From Rhodothermales bacterium (GTDB taxonomy: Bacteria; Bacteroidota; Rhodothermia; Rhodothermales; Bin80): 64,000 nt of DNA. Shown piece by piece: positions 8,840-18,009 of this stretch. The notes beneath the pieces are model-generated. The model made no database searches, was not told where the DNA came from, and worked only from the letters and a program-made list of their open reading frames with translations. The stretch covers positions 42,881 through 106,880 of the forward strand of contig JANQES010000038.1 of assembly GCA_028278205.1 (NCBI GenBank), read 5' to 3'. The position numbers were made by a program, and so were the translations under genes. How positions within the stretch are numbered: position 1 is the stretch's first letter; each line of letters begins with the position of its first letter.

Positions 8840-9835
8840 ATGGACGAAGTACGCTGGGGTATTATAGGCTGCGGAGATGTGGCCGAGCACAAGGGCGGGC
8901 CGGCGCTTTACAACGTGCCGCATTCGCGTCTGGTGGCTGTCATGAGCCGCCGCGCGCATCGAGCCGAAGACTTTGCGCGCCGCCATAACGCCGAACGCTA
9001 CTATACCGCCGTCGACGATCTGCTGGCCGACGACGAGGTCAACGCCGTCTACGTCGCCACCCCGCCGAATGTACACGCCGACCTGACCGAACGCGCTGCC
9101 CGCGCCGGCAAGCACGTGCTCTGCGAAAAACCCATGGCGATGACCGTGGCCGAATGCCGCCGCATGATCGAGACGTGCCGGGACTGCGGCGTGCAACTCA
9201 TCATCGCCTACTACCGGCGTTTCTTCCCCGTCGTCGTCAAGATGAAAGAAGCCGTCGAGGCCGGGCGGATAGGCCGGGTGTTGCGGGCGCGCACTGCCGT
9301 TGCCAACTACTACAGCCCGCGCGCCGACGGCGAACGCGCGTGGCTGACCCAACAGGGCACAGCCGGCGGCGGCTTCCTCACCGACGTAGCGACGCACCGC
9401 CTCGACCTGCTCGCTCTTTTCCTCGGCACCGCGCGCACGGTGGCGGCCTTCGTCGAGACCCAACACTTCGACTTCGACGTGGACGATGCCAGTTCGCTCG
9501 CCGTCCGTTTCGAAAACGGCGCGCACGCCACCGGCTCTTTTAACTGGAACGTAGATGCCTCCGTCGATGAATTCGAGGTCTGGGGCACGAAGGGGCGCCT
9601 CTTCGCCCGCAACCTCGGCGCGGGCGATCTCGACATCGTCGTCGGGAATGAGGTAGCGCATCATCACCTGCCCGCGCCGTCGATCACGCACCTGGGGCTG
9701 GTCGATCATTTCGTGCAATGCCTGCGAGCGGGCACGCCCAACGCCCTCCCCGGCGAGGCCGGGATGCAGGCCACGCGCATGACCGAAGCGGCCTATCAGT
9801 CGGCCCGGGAAGGCCGGGTGGTCAGGGCAGATTGA
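8840..9835 (+). CDS. Gfo/Idh/MocA family dehydrogenase
   Basis: 331 residues without a signal peptide, so cytoplasmic. The N-terminal Rossmann fold begins RWGIIGCGDVAEHKGGP (nucleotide-binding glycine motif near residues 8-13); VYVATPPNVHADL and HVLCEKPMAMT carry the EKP motif whose Lys binds NAD(P). The C-terminal half is the family's alpha/beta substrate domain (GGGFLTDVATHRLDLLALFLG, where the His is a usual catalytic residue). These enzymes oxidise or reduce cyclic polyols and sugars. It follows the YiaK-like gene on the same strand, separated by a nested repeat, which suits a sugar-acid pathway. A weaker alternative within the family is biliverdin-reductase-like; substrate not determinable. 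Confidence 0.85.
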   Translation: MDEVRWGIIGCGDVAEHKGGPALYNVPHSRLVAVMSRRAHRAEDFARRHNAERYYTAVDDLLADDEVNAVYVATPPNVHADLTERAARAGKHVLCEKPMAMTVAECRRMIETCRDCGVQLIIAYYRRFFPVVVKMKEAVEAGRIGRVLRARTAVANYYSPRADGERAWLTQQGTAGGGFLTDVATHRLDLLALFLGTARTVAAFVETQHFDFDVDDASSLAVRFENGAHATGSFNWNVDASVDEFEVWGTKGRLFARNLGAGDLDIVVGNEVAHHHLPAPSITHLGLVDHFVQCLRAGTPNALPGEAGMQATRMTEAAYQSAREGRVVRAD

Positions 9836-9848
9836 AACGGGATGGTCT

Positions 9849-9909
9849 GATTTTGGATTTTGGATTGTTCTCTCTCCGCAACCCAATCCAAAATCCAAAA
9901 TCTAAAATC
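9849..9909. repeat. family A inverted repeat (gattttg heptamers), short form
   Basis: Left arm GATTTTGGATTTTGGATTG at 9849-9867, right arm the complement with one more unit at 9884-9909. The arms are 7-bp units GATTTTG/GATTTTA. The right arm stops 7 bases before the next start codon and no Shine-Dalgarno site is visible in front of it. Confidence 0.9.
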
Positions 9910-9916
9910 CGCAGCC

Positions 9917-11866
9917 ATGCGACTCAAAAACGCACTACTTATCGTAACGGCTTGCCTGGCCGCGCCGCTGTGGGCGTACGGCCAGAGCCTTCCCGATTCC
10001 CTCGAACTGCCGCCCGAAGAGCAATTCCACCTGTTTCTGCTGGTGGGGCAATCGAACATGGCCGGGCGCGGCGAGGTCGAGGAGCAAGACCGCGTGGCGC
10101 ATCCGCGTGTGCTGGCGTTCACCCAGGATCAGCAGTGGGCGCCCGCTGTCGATCCGATTCATTTCGACAAGCCCAGCGCCGGGGTAGGGTTGGGGCGGGG
10201 CTTCGGCATCGAACTGGCTGCGCGCGATTCGTCGATTACGATTGGGTTGATTCCTGCGGCTGTCGGCGGGTCGGCTCTTGCGGCGTGGGAGCCGGGGGGG
10301 CGGCATCCTCAAACCGGAACCTATCCCTACGACGATGCCATCCGGCGTGCGCGGCGGGCCCTGCAAGACGGTACGCTCAAAGGCATCCTCTGGCATCAAG
10401 GCGAGAGCGACAGCCAGCCGGAGCGCGCCCGCCTCTATTCGACCCGCTTCCACGCGCTGATCAAACGGTTCCGTCAAGACCTCGGCAATCCTAACCTGCC
10501 GTTTCTGATCGGCAAACTGGGGCAGTTTCCGGATCATCCCTGGAGCGACGCCAGGAAGCTGGTCGGCGCCGCCCACGAAGGGGCGCCGAAGACGGTGCCC
10601 TATACCGCCGTCGTCCCGTCGATGGGCTTGACGCACAACGGCGACGGCGTCCACTTCGACGCTGCATCGCTGCGGGCTTTCGGGCGGCGTTATGCCGATG
10701 TCTACCTGGCTATGCAGCCGGATCTGCCTGCGCTAAGGCCGAGCTTCCTGCTCGTTCCTGAGGGGCCCGTCCAACTCTGCCTGGGGTACTATCAAAGCGA
10801 AGACGAGGCGCGGGCGCAACTCGAACGCTTCAGCGAGAGCTACGCCACCCTCGACGAATGGAAAGCGCGCGCCATGCGGATCCGCGAAGCCATCCTGCGC
10901 GGCGCCAACCTGTTTCCTTTCCCCGAAAGAACGCCCTTGCGCCCGCTCTTCCACAACAAACGCGAGCACGACGGCTACTCGGTCGAAAACGTTGCTTTCG
11001 AGAGCTTGCCCGGCGTCTTCGTCACGGGGAGTTTGTACCGGCCTACGCGGGGCGAGGGGCCGTATGCCGGCATTTTAAGCCCGCACGGCCACTGGAATGA
11101 GCCGGGCAACTACGGTCGCTTCCGGCCCAACATGCAAAAGCGCGCCGCCACGCTGGCGCGCATGGGCGCCGTCGTGCTGACCTACGACATGGTGGGCTAC
11201 GGCGAATTGCGCGAGGTGGGTTGGACGCACGACCATCCCAAGACGCTGTCTTTGCAACTCTGGAACAGCATCCGCGCCGTCGATTTCTTGACATCGCTCG
11301 ACGAGATCGATCCTGCACGCATCGCCGTGACCGGTGCCTCCGGCGGCGGCACGCAGTCGTTTTTGCTTTCGGCCGTCGAAGATCGGGTGGCGGTGTCGGT
11401 GCCGGTGGTGCAGATCTCGGCCCATTTCTTCGGCGGCTGCGTTTGCGAAAGCGGCTTGCCCATCCACAAAAGCGCTGCGCACGAGACCAACAACGTCGAG
11501 ATTGCCGCGCTGGCCGCACCCCGCCCGCAACTCGTCATTTCAGACGGCGACGACTGGACCAAAAACACGCCGGAGGTCGAGTTTCCCTACATCCAAAGCG
11601 TCTACCGGCTCTACGGCGCGGAGGATCGCGTGGCGAACATCCACCTCCCCGACGAAGGCCACGACTACGGCTATTCGAAACGCATCGGCGCCTATGCGTT
11701 TCTGGCTAAACACCTGGGCCTTTCCCTCGAAACCATCACTGCGCCGGACGGCTCCATCGATGAAAGCGGCATCGTCATCGAACCCAGCGAGGCCCTCCAC
11801 GTCTTCGACGTCGACCATCCGATGCCCGCGCACCTGATCAAGACCAACGACGGGGTGCGATGGTGA
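9917..11866 (+). CDS. secreted two-domain carbohydrate esterase (SGNH + alpha/beta hydrolase)
   Basis: 649 residues with a signal peptide ending near PLWAYGQ. Residues about 35-275 are a sialate-O-acetylesterase-like SGNH hydrolase: [11 protein letters not shown] with the nucleophile Ser, [20 protein letters not shown], and NGDGVHF with Asp and His. Residues about 328-615 are an alpha/beta hydrolase similar to acetyl-xylan esterase-like enzymes: nucleophile elbow GASGGG near residue 474 and EGHDYG supplying a likely catalytic His. Both modules probably remove ester groups (acetyl, perhaps methyl or glucuronoyl) from glycans outside the cytoplasm. An upstream in-frame ATG at 9860 would add residues encoded by the repeat, so 9917 is the better start. 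Neighbours are sugar dehydrogenases and a sulfatase. Confidence 0.82.
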   Translation: MRLKNALLIVTACLAAPLWAYGQSLPDSLELPPEEQFHLFLLVGQSNMAGRGEVEEQDRVAHPRVLAFTQDQQWAPAVDPIHFDKPSAGVGLGRGFGIELAARDSSITIGLIPAAVGGSALAAWEPGGRHPQTGTYPYDDAIRRARRALQDGTLKGILWHQGESDSQPERARLYSTRFHALIKRFRQDLGNPNLPFLIGKLGQFPDHPWSDARKLVGAAHEGAPKTVPYTAVVPSMGLTHNGDGVHFDAASLRAFGRRYADVYLAMQPDLPALRPSFLLVPEGPVQLCLGYYQSEDEARAQLERFSESYATLDEWKARAMRIREAILRGANLFPFPERTPLRPLFHNKREHDGYSVENVAFESLPGVFVTGSLYRPTRGEGPYAGILSPHGHWNEPGNYGRFRPNMQKRAATLARMGAVVLTYDMVGYGELREVGWTHDHPKTLSLQLWNSIRAVDFLTSLDEIDPARIAVTGASGGGTQSFLLSAVEDRVAVSVPVVQISAHFFGGCVCESGLPIHKSAAHETNNVEIAALAAPRPQLVISDGDDWTKNTPEVEFPYIQSVYRLYGAEDRVANIHLPDEGHDYGYSKRIGAYAFLAKHLGLSLETITAPDGSIDESGIVIEPSEALHVFDVDHPMPAHLIKTNDGVRW

Positions 11867-11875
11867 GGCGGGGTT

Positions 11876-11910
11876 GATTTTGGATTTCGGATTTTGGATT
11901 TCGGATTTTG
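11876..11910. repeat. family A heptamer arm, single
   Basis: Five 7-bp units of type GATTTTG and GATTTCG lie ten bases after the esterase stop. No matching opposite arm is found before the next start at 11976, so this is a solitary or decayed arm. Confidence 0.8.
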
Positions 11911-11975
11911 TAATCATCTCGCGGTGTGCCATTACAAGAGGCTACAACGCGCGCTATTGATCAATCTCCAAAACA

Positions 11976-12767
11976 ATGACGATGGAACAAGCTCTCGCGG
12001 TGCTCGGCGTGCGCGATGACACGTTGACGCCGGACGAGAAAGCCTTTCTCGATGCCAACGGCTATCTTTCGCTGGAAGGGGTGTTTGTCGATCAGGTGGA
12101 GGCCTTCGGCGCGCGGTTGGAGGCCATTGCCGGCGAAGAAGGCGAGCGGGCCGGCTGGGAATTGCGCAAACGCGAGGGCACCGGGCGGATTCGGTTTCGG
12201 CGCGATGCGGGGGCCGTCCGCCTCGGCGATCTGGTCAACAAAGACCCGCTGTTCGAGGTGTGTTTTACGCATCCGCGTGTGCTCGCGGGCGTGGCGCGCG
12301 TGCTGCGCGGAGAGTGCAAGCTCTCTTCGCTCAATGGCCGCGCGGCGTTGCCGGGCCACGGCCATCAACCGCTGCACGTAGATTGGAACGCGAGCGTGGC
12401 GCCCGGTCAATACCTCGTGTGCAACTCCATCTGGCTGATCGACGATTTCACCGAAGCCAACGGAGCCACCCGCGTTGTGCCGGGGTCGCATCGGAGCCAC
12501 GCCATGCCGGAAGAGGCGATGGACGATCCCGCCGCGCCGCATCCCGACGAGGTGCTGCTCCTGGGCAAGGCCGGGACGGTCGTCATCTTCAACGCGCACA
12601 CCTGGCACGGCGGCACCCGGAACCGGACGGACAAACCCCGCCGTGCCATGCACGCCTACTTCTGCCGCCGCGATCAAAAGCAACAGACGGATCAGCGGCA
12701 TTACGCCCGCCCGGAAACCACCGCCCGGCTGAGTGAGGCTGCGCGGTTTATCCTTGATATTCTGTGA
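11976..12767 (+). CDS. phytanoyl-CoA dioxygenase (PhyH) family protein
   Basis: 263 residues, no signal peptide. The PhyH double-stranded beta-helix is shown by PLHVDW (His and Asp near residues 134-136, the HxD iron ligands), SIWLIDDFTEANGATRVVPGSH (classic PhyH strand) and FNAHTWHGGTRNRT (distal His near 212 and an Arg that would bind 2-oxoglutarate). The enzymes use Fe(II) and 2-oxoglutarate to hydroxylate small molecules. The stop codon TGA at 12765-12767 shares bases with the heptamer repeat that follows. In marine bacteria such genes are often found next to sulfatases and sugar dehydrogenases, as here, but their substrates are mostly unknown. Confidence 0.85.
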   Translation: MTMEQALAVLGVRDDTLTPDEKAFLDANGYLSLEGVFVDQVEAFGARLEAIAGEEGERAGWELRKREGTGRIRFRRDAGAVRLGDLVNKDPLFEVCFTHPRVLAGVARVLRGECKLSSLNGRAALPGHGHQPLHVDWNASVAPGQYLVCNSIWLIDDFTEANGATRVVPGSHRSHAMPEEAMDDPAAPHPDEVLLLGKAGTVVIFNAHTWHGGTRNRTDKPRRAMHAYFCRRDQKQQTDQRHYARPETTARLSEAARFILDIL

Positions 12768-12780
12768 AACGTGAGGGTGC
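12766..12780. repeat. family B heptamer arm, single
   Basis: GAAACGTGAGGGTGC starts within the stop codon of the PhyH gene and equals the inner end of the left arms at 3967, 19345 and 53036. No right arm is present; another repeat follows. Confidence 0.7.
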
Positions 12781-12830
12781 TTTGCTGAGACGTTTCTAAG
12801 GGCGAGCCTAGAAATAACTTCCTTCCCCTG

Positions 12831-12940
12831 CTCGCTCCCCCGGTCCTCCGTGGGAGTGTAGAATCGCGACGCTCCTGCGTCGCAAACGGGACGCAGGAGC
12901 GTCCCAGGCTGCGTTCCCACGCAGAGCATGGGAACGAGTT
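12831..12940. repeat. family C palindromic repeat (cgctcc / gggaacgag)
   Basis: A 110-bp element with several hairpins: GCGACGCTCCTGCGTCGC, GGGACGCAGGAGCGTCCC, and GTTCCCACGCAGAGCATGGGAAC. A second copy in opposite orientation lies at 40564-40697. The spacer 12768-13003 holds no gene. Confidence 0.8.
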
Positions 12941-13003
12941 AGGTTGGGAAGTCTTTTTTTGATCTGCTAAGAACACTTTCCCATTCCACGCTCCCCAACG
13001 CCT

Positions 13004-14386
13004 ATGCTCGCTTTTCGCTGCACCCTATCCCTGCTCGCCGTCCTCCTGTTCATTATCGAGAGCTACGGCCAGGATTCGCCCAACATCGTTGTCTTCATTG
13101 CTGATGATGCGGGGTGGAACGACTTCGGCGTTTACGGCAACGACGCAGTCCACACGCCTAACATCGACGCGCTGGCGGCGTCCGGGTTGAAGGTCGAGCG
13201 CGCTTTTTTGACGATTGCCCAGTGCAGCCCTTCGCGGATCAGCATCCTCACCGGCAAGTATCCCCACGCCACCGGCGCCGAAGATCTGCACATGCCGCTA
13301 CCCGACGACGAGGTGCTCGTGCCCACGTATCTCCAGCAACAGGGCTATTTCACCGGCGATATGCGGAAGCAGCACTACGGCCCCAACGGCGAGCGGCAAT
13401 TCAACTGGTACGCCGAAGAGACCGCGGAGGCGTTTCCGGGTTTTCTCGATGCCGCCGCCGGACGGCCTTTCTTCCTGTGGGTCGGCTTCCGCGATCCCCA
13501 TCGTGCTTACCAGCAAGGCGCTTTCGATCCGCCGCACGATCCGGCGCGGGTGAAGGTGCCGCCCTTCCTGGCCGACACGCCGGAGACGCGCGCCGACCTC
13601 GCCCTCTACTACGACGAGATCGCCCGCATGGACGCCAACATCGGGCGCTTCATCGCCGAACTGGAACGGCGGGGGGTGCGCGAGAATACGCTGGTTATTT
13701 TTCTGAGCGACAACGGGATGCCGTTTCCCCGCGCCAAGGGCACGGCCTATGACGCCGGGATCCGCACGCCGCTGATCTTCTCCTGGCCCGCCCGGATCGA
13801 AGCTGGAACGACGTACGAAGGGCTGGTGAGCGTGATCGATCTGGCGCCGATGTTGCTGGATCTGGCCGGCGCCGATCCATCGCCGCACATGCACGGCCAG
13901 AGCCTCCGACCAATGCTGACCGATCAGCGGGCGCCGGGGCGAACCTATATTTTCAGCGAGCGCAACTGGCATAACTGCGACGAGCACATCCGCAGCGTGC
14001 GCACCGCACGCTACAAGCTCATCCGCAATGCCTATACCCACCTGCCGCTGTGCACGCCCGCCGATGCCAGCCGCAGCCCGTCGTGGTTCAGTCTCATCGA
14101 TCTCAAAAAAGCAGGCGCGCTGACGCCGGAGCAGGCTCGCCTCTTCGAAGCGCCCCGCCCCCGCATCGAATTCTACGACCTCGAACGCGATCCGGGCGAA
14201 TTTAACAATGTAGCCGATGACCCCGCCTACCAGGAAGCCGTCCGCGAACTGGCCCGCGTGCTCGACGAGTGGATCGACGAGACGGGTGATTTCCCGCCTC
14301 AGATGCGGCGACGCGACGACAACACCGACCGCATCACCGGCGTCAAATTCACCCAGAAAATCCCGCCGATGTGGAATGATAAGTGA
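13004..14386 (+). CDS. sulfatase (S1 family)
   Basis: 460 residues with a signal peptide ending near ESYGQ, so periplasmic or secreted. PNIVVFIADDAGWNDFGVYG has the metal-binding Asp pair; the sulfatase core CSPSRISILTGKYP contains Cys74 in the C-x-P-x-R motif that is converted to formylglycine. LSDNGMPFPRAKGT gives the second metal-binding Asp-Asn pair and a Lys. The length is typical. It should cleave sulfate esters from a glycan or small molecule. No formylglycine-generating enzyme is encoded in the window. It stands between the PhyH gene and the Asp-box protein on the same strand; the local esterase and TRAP transporter suggest a sulfated, acetylated acidic sugar, but this is inference. 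Confidence 0.92.
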   Translation: MLAFRCTLSLLAVLLFIIESYGQDSPNIVVFIADDAGWNDFGVYGNDAVHTPNIDALAASGLKVERAFLTIAQCSPSRISILTGKYPHATGAEDLHMPLPDDEVLVPTYLQQQGYFTGDMRKQHYGPNGERQFNWYAEETAEAFPGFLDAAAGRPFFLWVGFRDPHRAYQQGAFDPPHDPARVKVPPFLADTPETRADLALYYDEIARMDANIGRFIAELERRGVRENTLVIFLSDNGMPFPRAKGTAYDAGIRTPLIFSWPARIEAGTTYEGLVSVIDLAPMLLDLAGADPSPHMHGQSLRPMLTDQRAPGRTYIFSERNWHNCDEHIRSVRTARYKLIRNAYTHLPLCTPADASRSPSWFSLIDLKKAGALTPEQARLFEAPRPRIEFYDLERDPGEFNNVADDPAYQEAVRELARVLDEWIDETGDFPPQMRRRDDNTDRITGVKFTQKIPPMWNDK

Positions 14387-14449
14387 GCGTATTATGCCGG
14401 TTCATGCCATCCCTTATACAAGGCGGTTTCTAGACGCGCCGCGTTCGGA

Positions 14450-14514
14450 GGGCGAAAGGCGAGGGGCGAAGGGCGATTGTCGGATTTCGCTCCTCGCCCT
14501 TCGCCCCTCGCTCG
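14450..14514. repeat. heptamer-armed inverted repeat (gcgaagg type)
   Basis: Left arm units of 7 bp such as GCGAAAG and GCGAGGG; right arm complementary units such as TCGCCCT and TCGCCCC, with a short loop around 14480. Same architecture as the other spacers but a different sequence family. It lies between the sulfatase and the Asp-box gene. Confidence 0.8.
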
Positions 14515-14538
14515 TCATTAAAAAGACTGAGATATTGT

Positions 14539-16428
14539 ATGACCAACCCTTCAACCGTAGCCCGGCCTTACAAGATTTTTATGGACGGCTTCCTGGCCTC
14601 CTTCGCCGATAAGCCGACCGAACAACGCCTCGACGGACGCCGGATCGAGAACGGGCGCGTCATCCACGCGGGCAATCATTACGTGGATGAACCCTTCATC
14701 GTTAAGGCCGACGACGGCGCGTGGGTGTGCAGCCTCACCATCGGTGATTGGCAAGAAGCCGACCGCAGCCAGCGCACGACGATCCGCCGCAGCCTTGACC
14801 AGGGGCGCACGTGGTCGGAGCCGGTCGATATCGAGCCCGCCGAGGGGCCGGAAGGCTCCAAAGCGGTGCTGTTGAAAGTGCCCGGCGGGCGCATCTACGC
14901 GTTTTATATCTACAACACCGACAACCTTCGCGAAGTGGCCGGAGACAATCCACCCTACGAAACCGGCCTCTGCACCCGCGTCGATTCGCTCGGCGATTTT
15001 GTCTTTAAGTACAGCGACGACCATGGCCGCGCGTGGTCGGCCCGGCGCTACGTCATCCCGATGCGCACGTTTGAGATCGACGCGGAGAATCCGTATCAGG
15101 GCCGCATCCGCTTCGGGATGAACTCGGCCATTCCGTGTGTGCTGGGCAAGGCGGCGTACGTGCCGTTCACCAAAGTGGGGCGGTTCGGCGAGGGGCTTTT
15201 TTCGCGGTCCGAAGGCGTCTTATTCAAAAGCGATAACATCCTCACCGAGCGCGATCCGGACAAGATCACCTGGGAGACGTTGCCTGCGGGACGCATCGGC
15301 CTGCGCGCGCCGGAGGGGGGCGGGCCGATTGCGGAGGAGCACAGCTTTGCGCCGCTGAGCGACGGCACGCTACACTGTGTCTTCCGCACCATCGCCGGAT
15401 GGTCGGCAGTAGCCTACAGCCGCGACGGCGGCTATACCTGGACCGAGCCGGACTACATGCGCTATGCCGACGGGCGCCGGGTGAAGTGTCCGCGTTCGGC
15501 CACCTTCGCGTGGAAATGCCGCAACGGCCAATACCTCTACTGGTTTCATAACCACGGCGGCCCGCGCTTCCGCGAGCGCATTGCCCGCAACAGCCATTAT
15601 TCGTTCGAGAACCGCAACCCGGTCTGGCTGGCCGGCGGCGTCGAGGTGGATGGGCCGGACGGCAGGCGCATCCAATGGTCTCAGCCGGAAATCGCACTCT
15701 ACACCGACGACCCCATCGTCCGCATCAGCTATCCGGATTTGCTGGAAGACGACGGGCGCTACTTCGTCACCGAAACCAACAAAGACACAGGCCGCATCCA
15801 CGAACTCGACCCGGTGATGCTCGAAGGCCTCTGGCGTCAGTTCGATCTGGCCGACGTGGCCGAAGACGGCCTCGTGCTGGAGGTGAACGACGCCGCTGGC
15901 ACGGAAGCGCCGATGCCCTGGCTGCCCGATTTTTGCGTCCTCGACGAACGCTTCGCCGACTACCGCGCCAGGCAAACACGGCAAGGCTTTTCGCTCGATT
16001 TCTGGGTCCGCCTCGAAAGCCTCGCAGCAGGCCAACTCATCGTCGATAACCGCGCGGATGACGGACGAGGTTTTTGGATTCACACCACCGACCAGGGCAC
16101 GCTGGAGATCGCCCTCTGCGACGGCATGACGGAAAACCGCTGGGCCTGCGATCCGAACCTGATCGAAGCCGGACAGCTTCACCACGCCGGCCTCGTCATC
16201 GACGGCGGACCGCATGTGATTACTTTTGTGATCGACGGCGCGGTGTGCGACGGCGGGGAGACCCGGCAGTTCGGCTGGGGCCGCTTCAGCCCGCATCTGC
16301 AATCCCCCAAAGGCGGCCCAACCCTCCGCCTCGGCCCGAACCTCGACGGGGCGATTCCAAAGCTCAGGCTCTACGACCGGGCTTTGCGGAATACCGAGGT
16401 GATCGGTAACTGGCGAGCAGGGTTGTGA
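14539..16428 (+). CDS. sialidase-like Asp-box propeller protein with C-terminal LamG-like domain
   Basis: 629 residues, no signal peptide seen. Three Asp-box motifs typical of BNR/sialidase propellers occur: SLDQGRTW (near residue 82), SDDHGRAW (near 157) and SRDGGYTW (near 294). The propeller occupies roughly residues 30-430. From about residue 480 a LamG or concanavalin-like sandwich follows (GFSLDFWVRLESLAAGQLIVDNRA, IPKLRLYDRALRNTEVIGNW). The fold is that of exo-alpha-sialidases and related glycan-acting proteins, but I cannot place the sialidase Arg triad, so enzymatic sialidase activity is not claimed. The absence of an export signal is odd for such a fold; the start at 14539 follows directly on the repeat spacer. 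The next genes form a TRAP transporter for an acidic solute. Confidence 0.68.
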   Translation: MTNPSTVARPYKIFMDGFLASFADKPTEQRLDGRRIENGRVIHAGNHYVDEPFIVKADDGAWVCSLTIGDWQEADRSQRTTIRRSLDQGRTWSEPVDIEPAEGPEGSKAVLLKVPGGRIYAFYIYNTDNLREVAGDNPPYETGLCTRVDSLGDFVFKYSDDHGRAWSARRYVIPMRTFEIDAENPYQGRIRFGMNSAIPCVLGKAAYVPFTKVGRFGEGLFSRSEGVLFKSDNILTERDPDKITWETLPAGRIGLRAPEGGGPIAEEHSFAPLSDGTLHCVFRTIAGWSAVAYSRDGGYTWTEPDYMRYADGRRVKCPRSATFAWKCRNGQYLYWFHNHGGPRFRERIARNSHYSFENRNPVWLAGGVEVDGPDGRRIQWSQPEIALYTDDPIVRISYPDLLEDDGRYFVTETNKDTGRIHELDPVMLEGLWRQFDLADVAEDGLVLEVNDAAGTEAPMPWLPDFCVLDERFADYRARQTRQGFSLDFWVRLESLAAGQLIVDNRADDGRGFWIHTTDQGTLEIALCDGMTENRWACDPNLIEAGQLHHAGLVIDGGPHVITFVIDGAVCDGGETRQFGWGRFSPHLQSPKGGPTLRLGPNLDGAIPKLRLYDRALRNTEVIGNWRAGL

Positions 16429-16459
16429 TTTTAGATTTTGGATCCAAAATCTAAAATTC
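16427..16459. repeat. family A palindrome, minimal form
   Basis: GATTTTAGATTTTGGATCC and its complement meet at a central GGATCC and form a 33-bp almost perfect palindrome. The first two bases belong to the stop codon TGA of the Asp-box gene; the next gene starts at 16482. Confidence 0.9.
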
Positions 16460-16481
16460 GAACCCAAAAGCAAAAAGGTTG

Positions 16482-17504
16482 ATGAACAGACACACCCTTC
16501 TCGTCCTCCTCGTCGTCGGCATCCTTATGGCTGCCGGTGGCTTCGGAGCGCGGTGGCTCGTCGGGGCGATGGCGGACGACGCCGTGATCGTCTTGCACGG
16601 CGCCTCACAGTTCGACGACCGCCATTCCTATACGAAGGCGCTGGAGCATTTCGCCGAACGCGTCGCGGCGCATTACGACGGGCCGGAGCGGCTCGAATTC
16701 ATCCTCCACAAAAACGGAGAACTCGGCGTCGAGAAGGATTACATGGGCTACATGAACCTCGGCGTCGTCGTCGATTACGCCATCGTTTCGCCGAGCCACA
16801 TCTCCACCTTCTCGCGCATGGCCACCGTCATGGACATCCCCTTCACCTTCCGCGACGTCGCGCATTATACGAAGGCGATGGAGGCCAACGTCTTCCGCCG
16901 CGTCGAAGACGATCTCCGCGAGCGCGCCGACGTGCTGGTGCTGGGCTACGGCGGCGGCGAGAAACGGCATTTCTTCGGACGCCGCCCGGTGCGCACGATG
17001 GACGAGTTGCGCGGCTTTGCCATGCGCGTGCAGGGCGCACCGATCCAGACGCGGATGTTCAGCGCCCTGGGTGCCTCGCCCACGGTCATCAGCAGCGCCG
17101 AAGTTTACAACGCGCTTCAGACCGGCGTCATCGACGGGGCGGAGAACTCGGCCAGCGCCATCGAGCAGTCGAAGTGGTACGAGGTGGGATCGGAGGTGTC
17201 GCTGAGCACCGTGTCTATTATCGTGCGCCCGCTTATCTTCAGCGGCAAGACGTTTCGGCGGCTGCCCGAGGCGTTGCAGCAGGCCATCGTGCAAGCCGGC
17301 GTCGAAGCCGCCCTCTTCGAACGAAATATAGAGATGACCCAGGACGACGCGCTGATGCGGCAACTCTCCGAAGACGGCAAAATCACCTTGCACACCTTCT
17401 CCGAACGCGCTACCATGCTCGAACTGGCCGACTCGGTAAAGGCCGCCTTCGCCCGCGAGACCGGGGCTTCGGATGTGCTGGCGGCTATCAACGCTATCCG
17501 TTGA
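16482..17504 (+). CDS. dctP: TRAP transporter solute-binding protein (DctP family)
   Basis: 340 residues. An N-terminal hydrophobic segment (LLVLLVVGILMAAGGFGARW) is a signal peptide or membrane anchor. The ligand-binding core is the DctP fold: YTKALEHFAERV, then MRVQGAPIQTRMFSALGASPT, where the Arg of MRV is the usual carboxylate-binding residue, and AEVYNALQTGVIDGAENS. Proteins of this type bind organic acids such as C4-dicarboxylates, uronates, diketogulonate or sialic acid. The small and large permeases follow directly, so the system is complete. The ATG at 16482 with an AAAAGG box upstream is preferred to a TTG one codon earlier. With the YiaK-like gene and Asp-box protein on the same strand, a sugar-acid ligand is likely. 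Confidence 0.88.
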   Translation: MNRHTLLVLLVVGILMAAGGFGARWLVGAMADDAVIVLHGASQFDDRHSYTKALEHFAERVAAHYDGPERLEFILHKNGELGVEKDYMGYMNLGVVVDYAIVSPSHISTFSRMATVMDIPFTFRDVAHYTKAMEANVFRRVEDDLRERADVLVLGYGGGEKRHFFGRRPVRTMDELRGFAMRVQGAPIQTRMFSALGASPTVISSAEVYNALQTGVIDGAENSASAIEQSKWYEVGSEVSLSTVSIIVRPLIFSGKTFRRLPEALQQAIVQAGVEAALFERNIEMTQDDALMRQLSEDGKITLHTFSERATMLELADSVKAAFARETGASDVLAAINAIR

Positions 17505-17505
17505 C

Positions 17506-17517
17506 GATTTTGGATTT
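17506..17517. repeat. family A heptamer fragment between dctP and dctQ
   Basis: GATTTTGGATTT, almost two units of the family A arm, makes up nearly the whole 13-base spacer between the dctP stop (17502-17504) and the dctQ ATG at 17518. Confidence 0.75.
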
Positions 17518-18009
17518 ATGAAACAATTCACGGACCTCTACTTCCGCTTCCTCAAACGGTTGCTGACCGGGTTGATGATGCTCTTGATGGTGCCGGTCTT
17601 TTTGCAGGTCCTCTCTCGCTACGTCGACGTGGTGCCTCGGTATATCTGGACGGAAGAGATGGCGCGGTTTGCGTTCATCTGGATCGTGCTGGTCGGGTCG
17701 AGCATCGCCGTGCGCGAGGGGACGCATTTTAAGATCGACCTCTTTCCCAATATTTCGCCGCGCCTGTCACGCCGGATGGACGTGCTCTATATCGCGCTGA
17801 TGTTGATAGCGGCGGCGGTTTTTGTGGTGGGTGGCTGGGCCTTCGTCGCGTTCGGCGCGATCCAACATTCCGAACTCGCCGGCCTGCCGATGGTGACGAT
17901 CTTCATCGCCTGGCCGCTGGCCGGTCTCAGTTGGATGCTTTTTCTGATCGAGCGCCTCGACACGCAGTTCAAGCAAACTGACCAGGAGGCGCGCGATGGG
18001 TCCGTATGA
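17518..18009 (+). CDS. dctQ: TRAP transporter small permease (DctQ family)
   Basis: 163 residues with four hydrophobic segments: GLMMLLMVPVFLQVL, FAFIWIVLVGSSIAV, LYIALMLIAAAVFVVGGWAFV and MVTIFIAWPLAGLSWMLFLI. The central EEMARFAFIWIVLVGSSIAVREG matches the DctQ consensus around the second helix. It is the small integral membrane subunit that pairs with DctM. The ATG at 17518 directly follows the two-unit heptamer; there is no Shine-Dalgarno site. Its end overlaps the DctM gene by 14 bases, so translation is coupled. Confidence 0.88.
   Translation: MKQFTDLYFRFLKRLLTGLMMLLMVPVFLQVLSRYVDVVPRYIWTEEMARFAFIWIVLVGSSIAVREGTHFKIDLFPNISPRLSRRMDVLYIALMLIAAAVFVVGGWAFVAFGAIQHSELAGLPMVTIFIAWPLAGLSWMLFLIERLDTQFKQTDQEARDGSV

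Noticed and set aside
12701..12976. short frames within family C repeats (also 40247-40699 on the minus strand)
   Set aside because: They consist of repeat sequence and lack coding signals.
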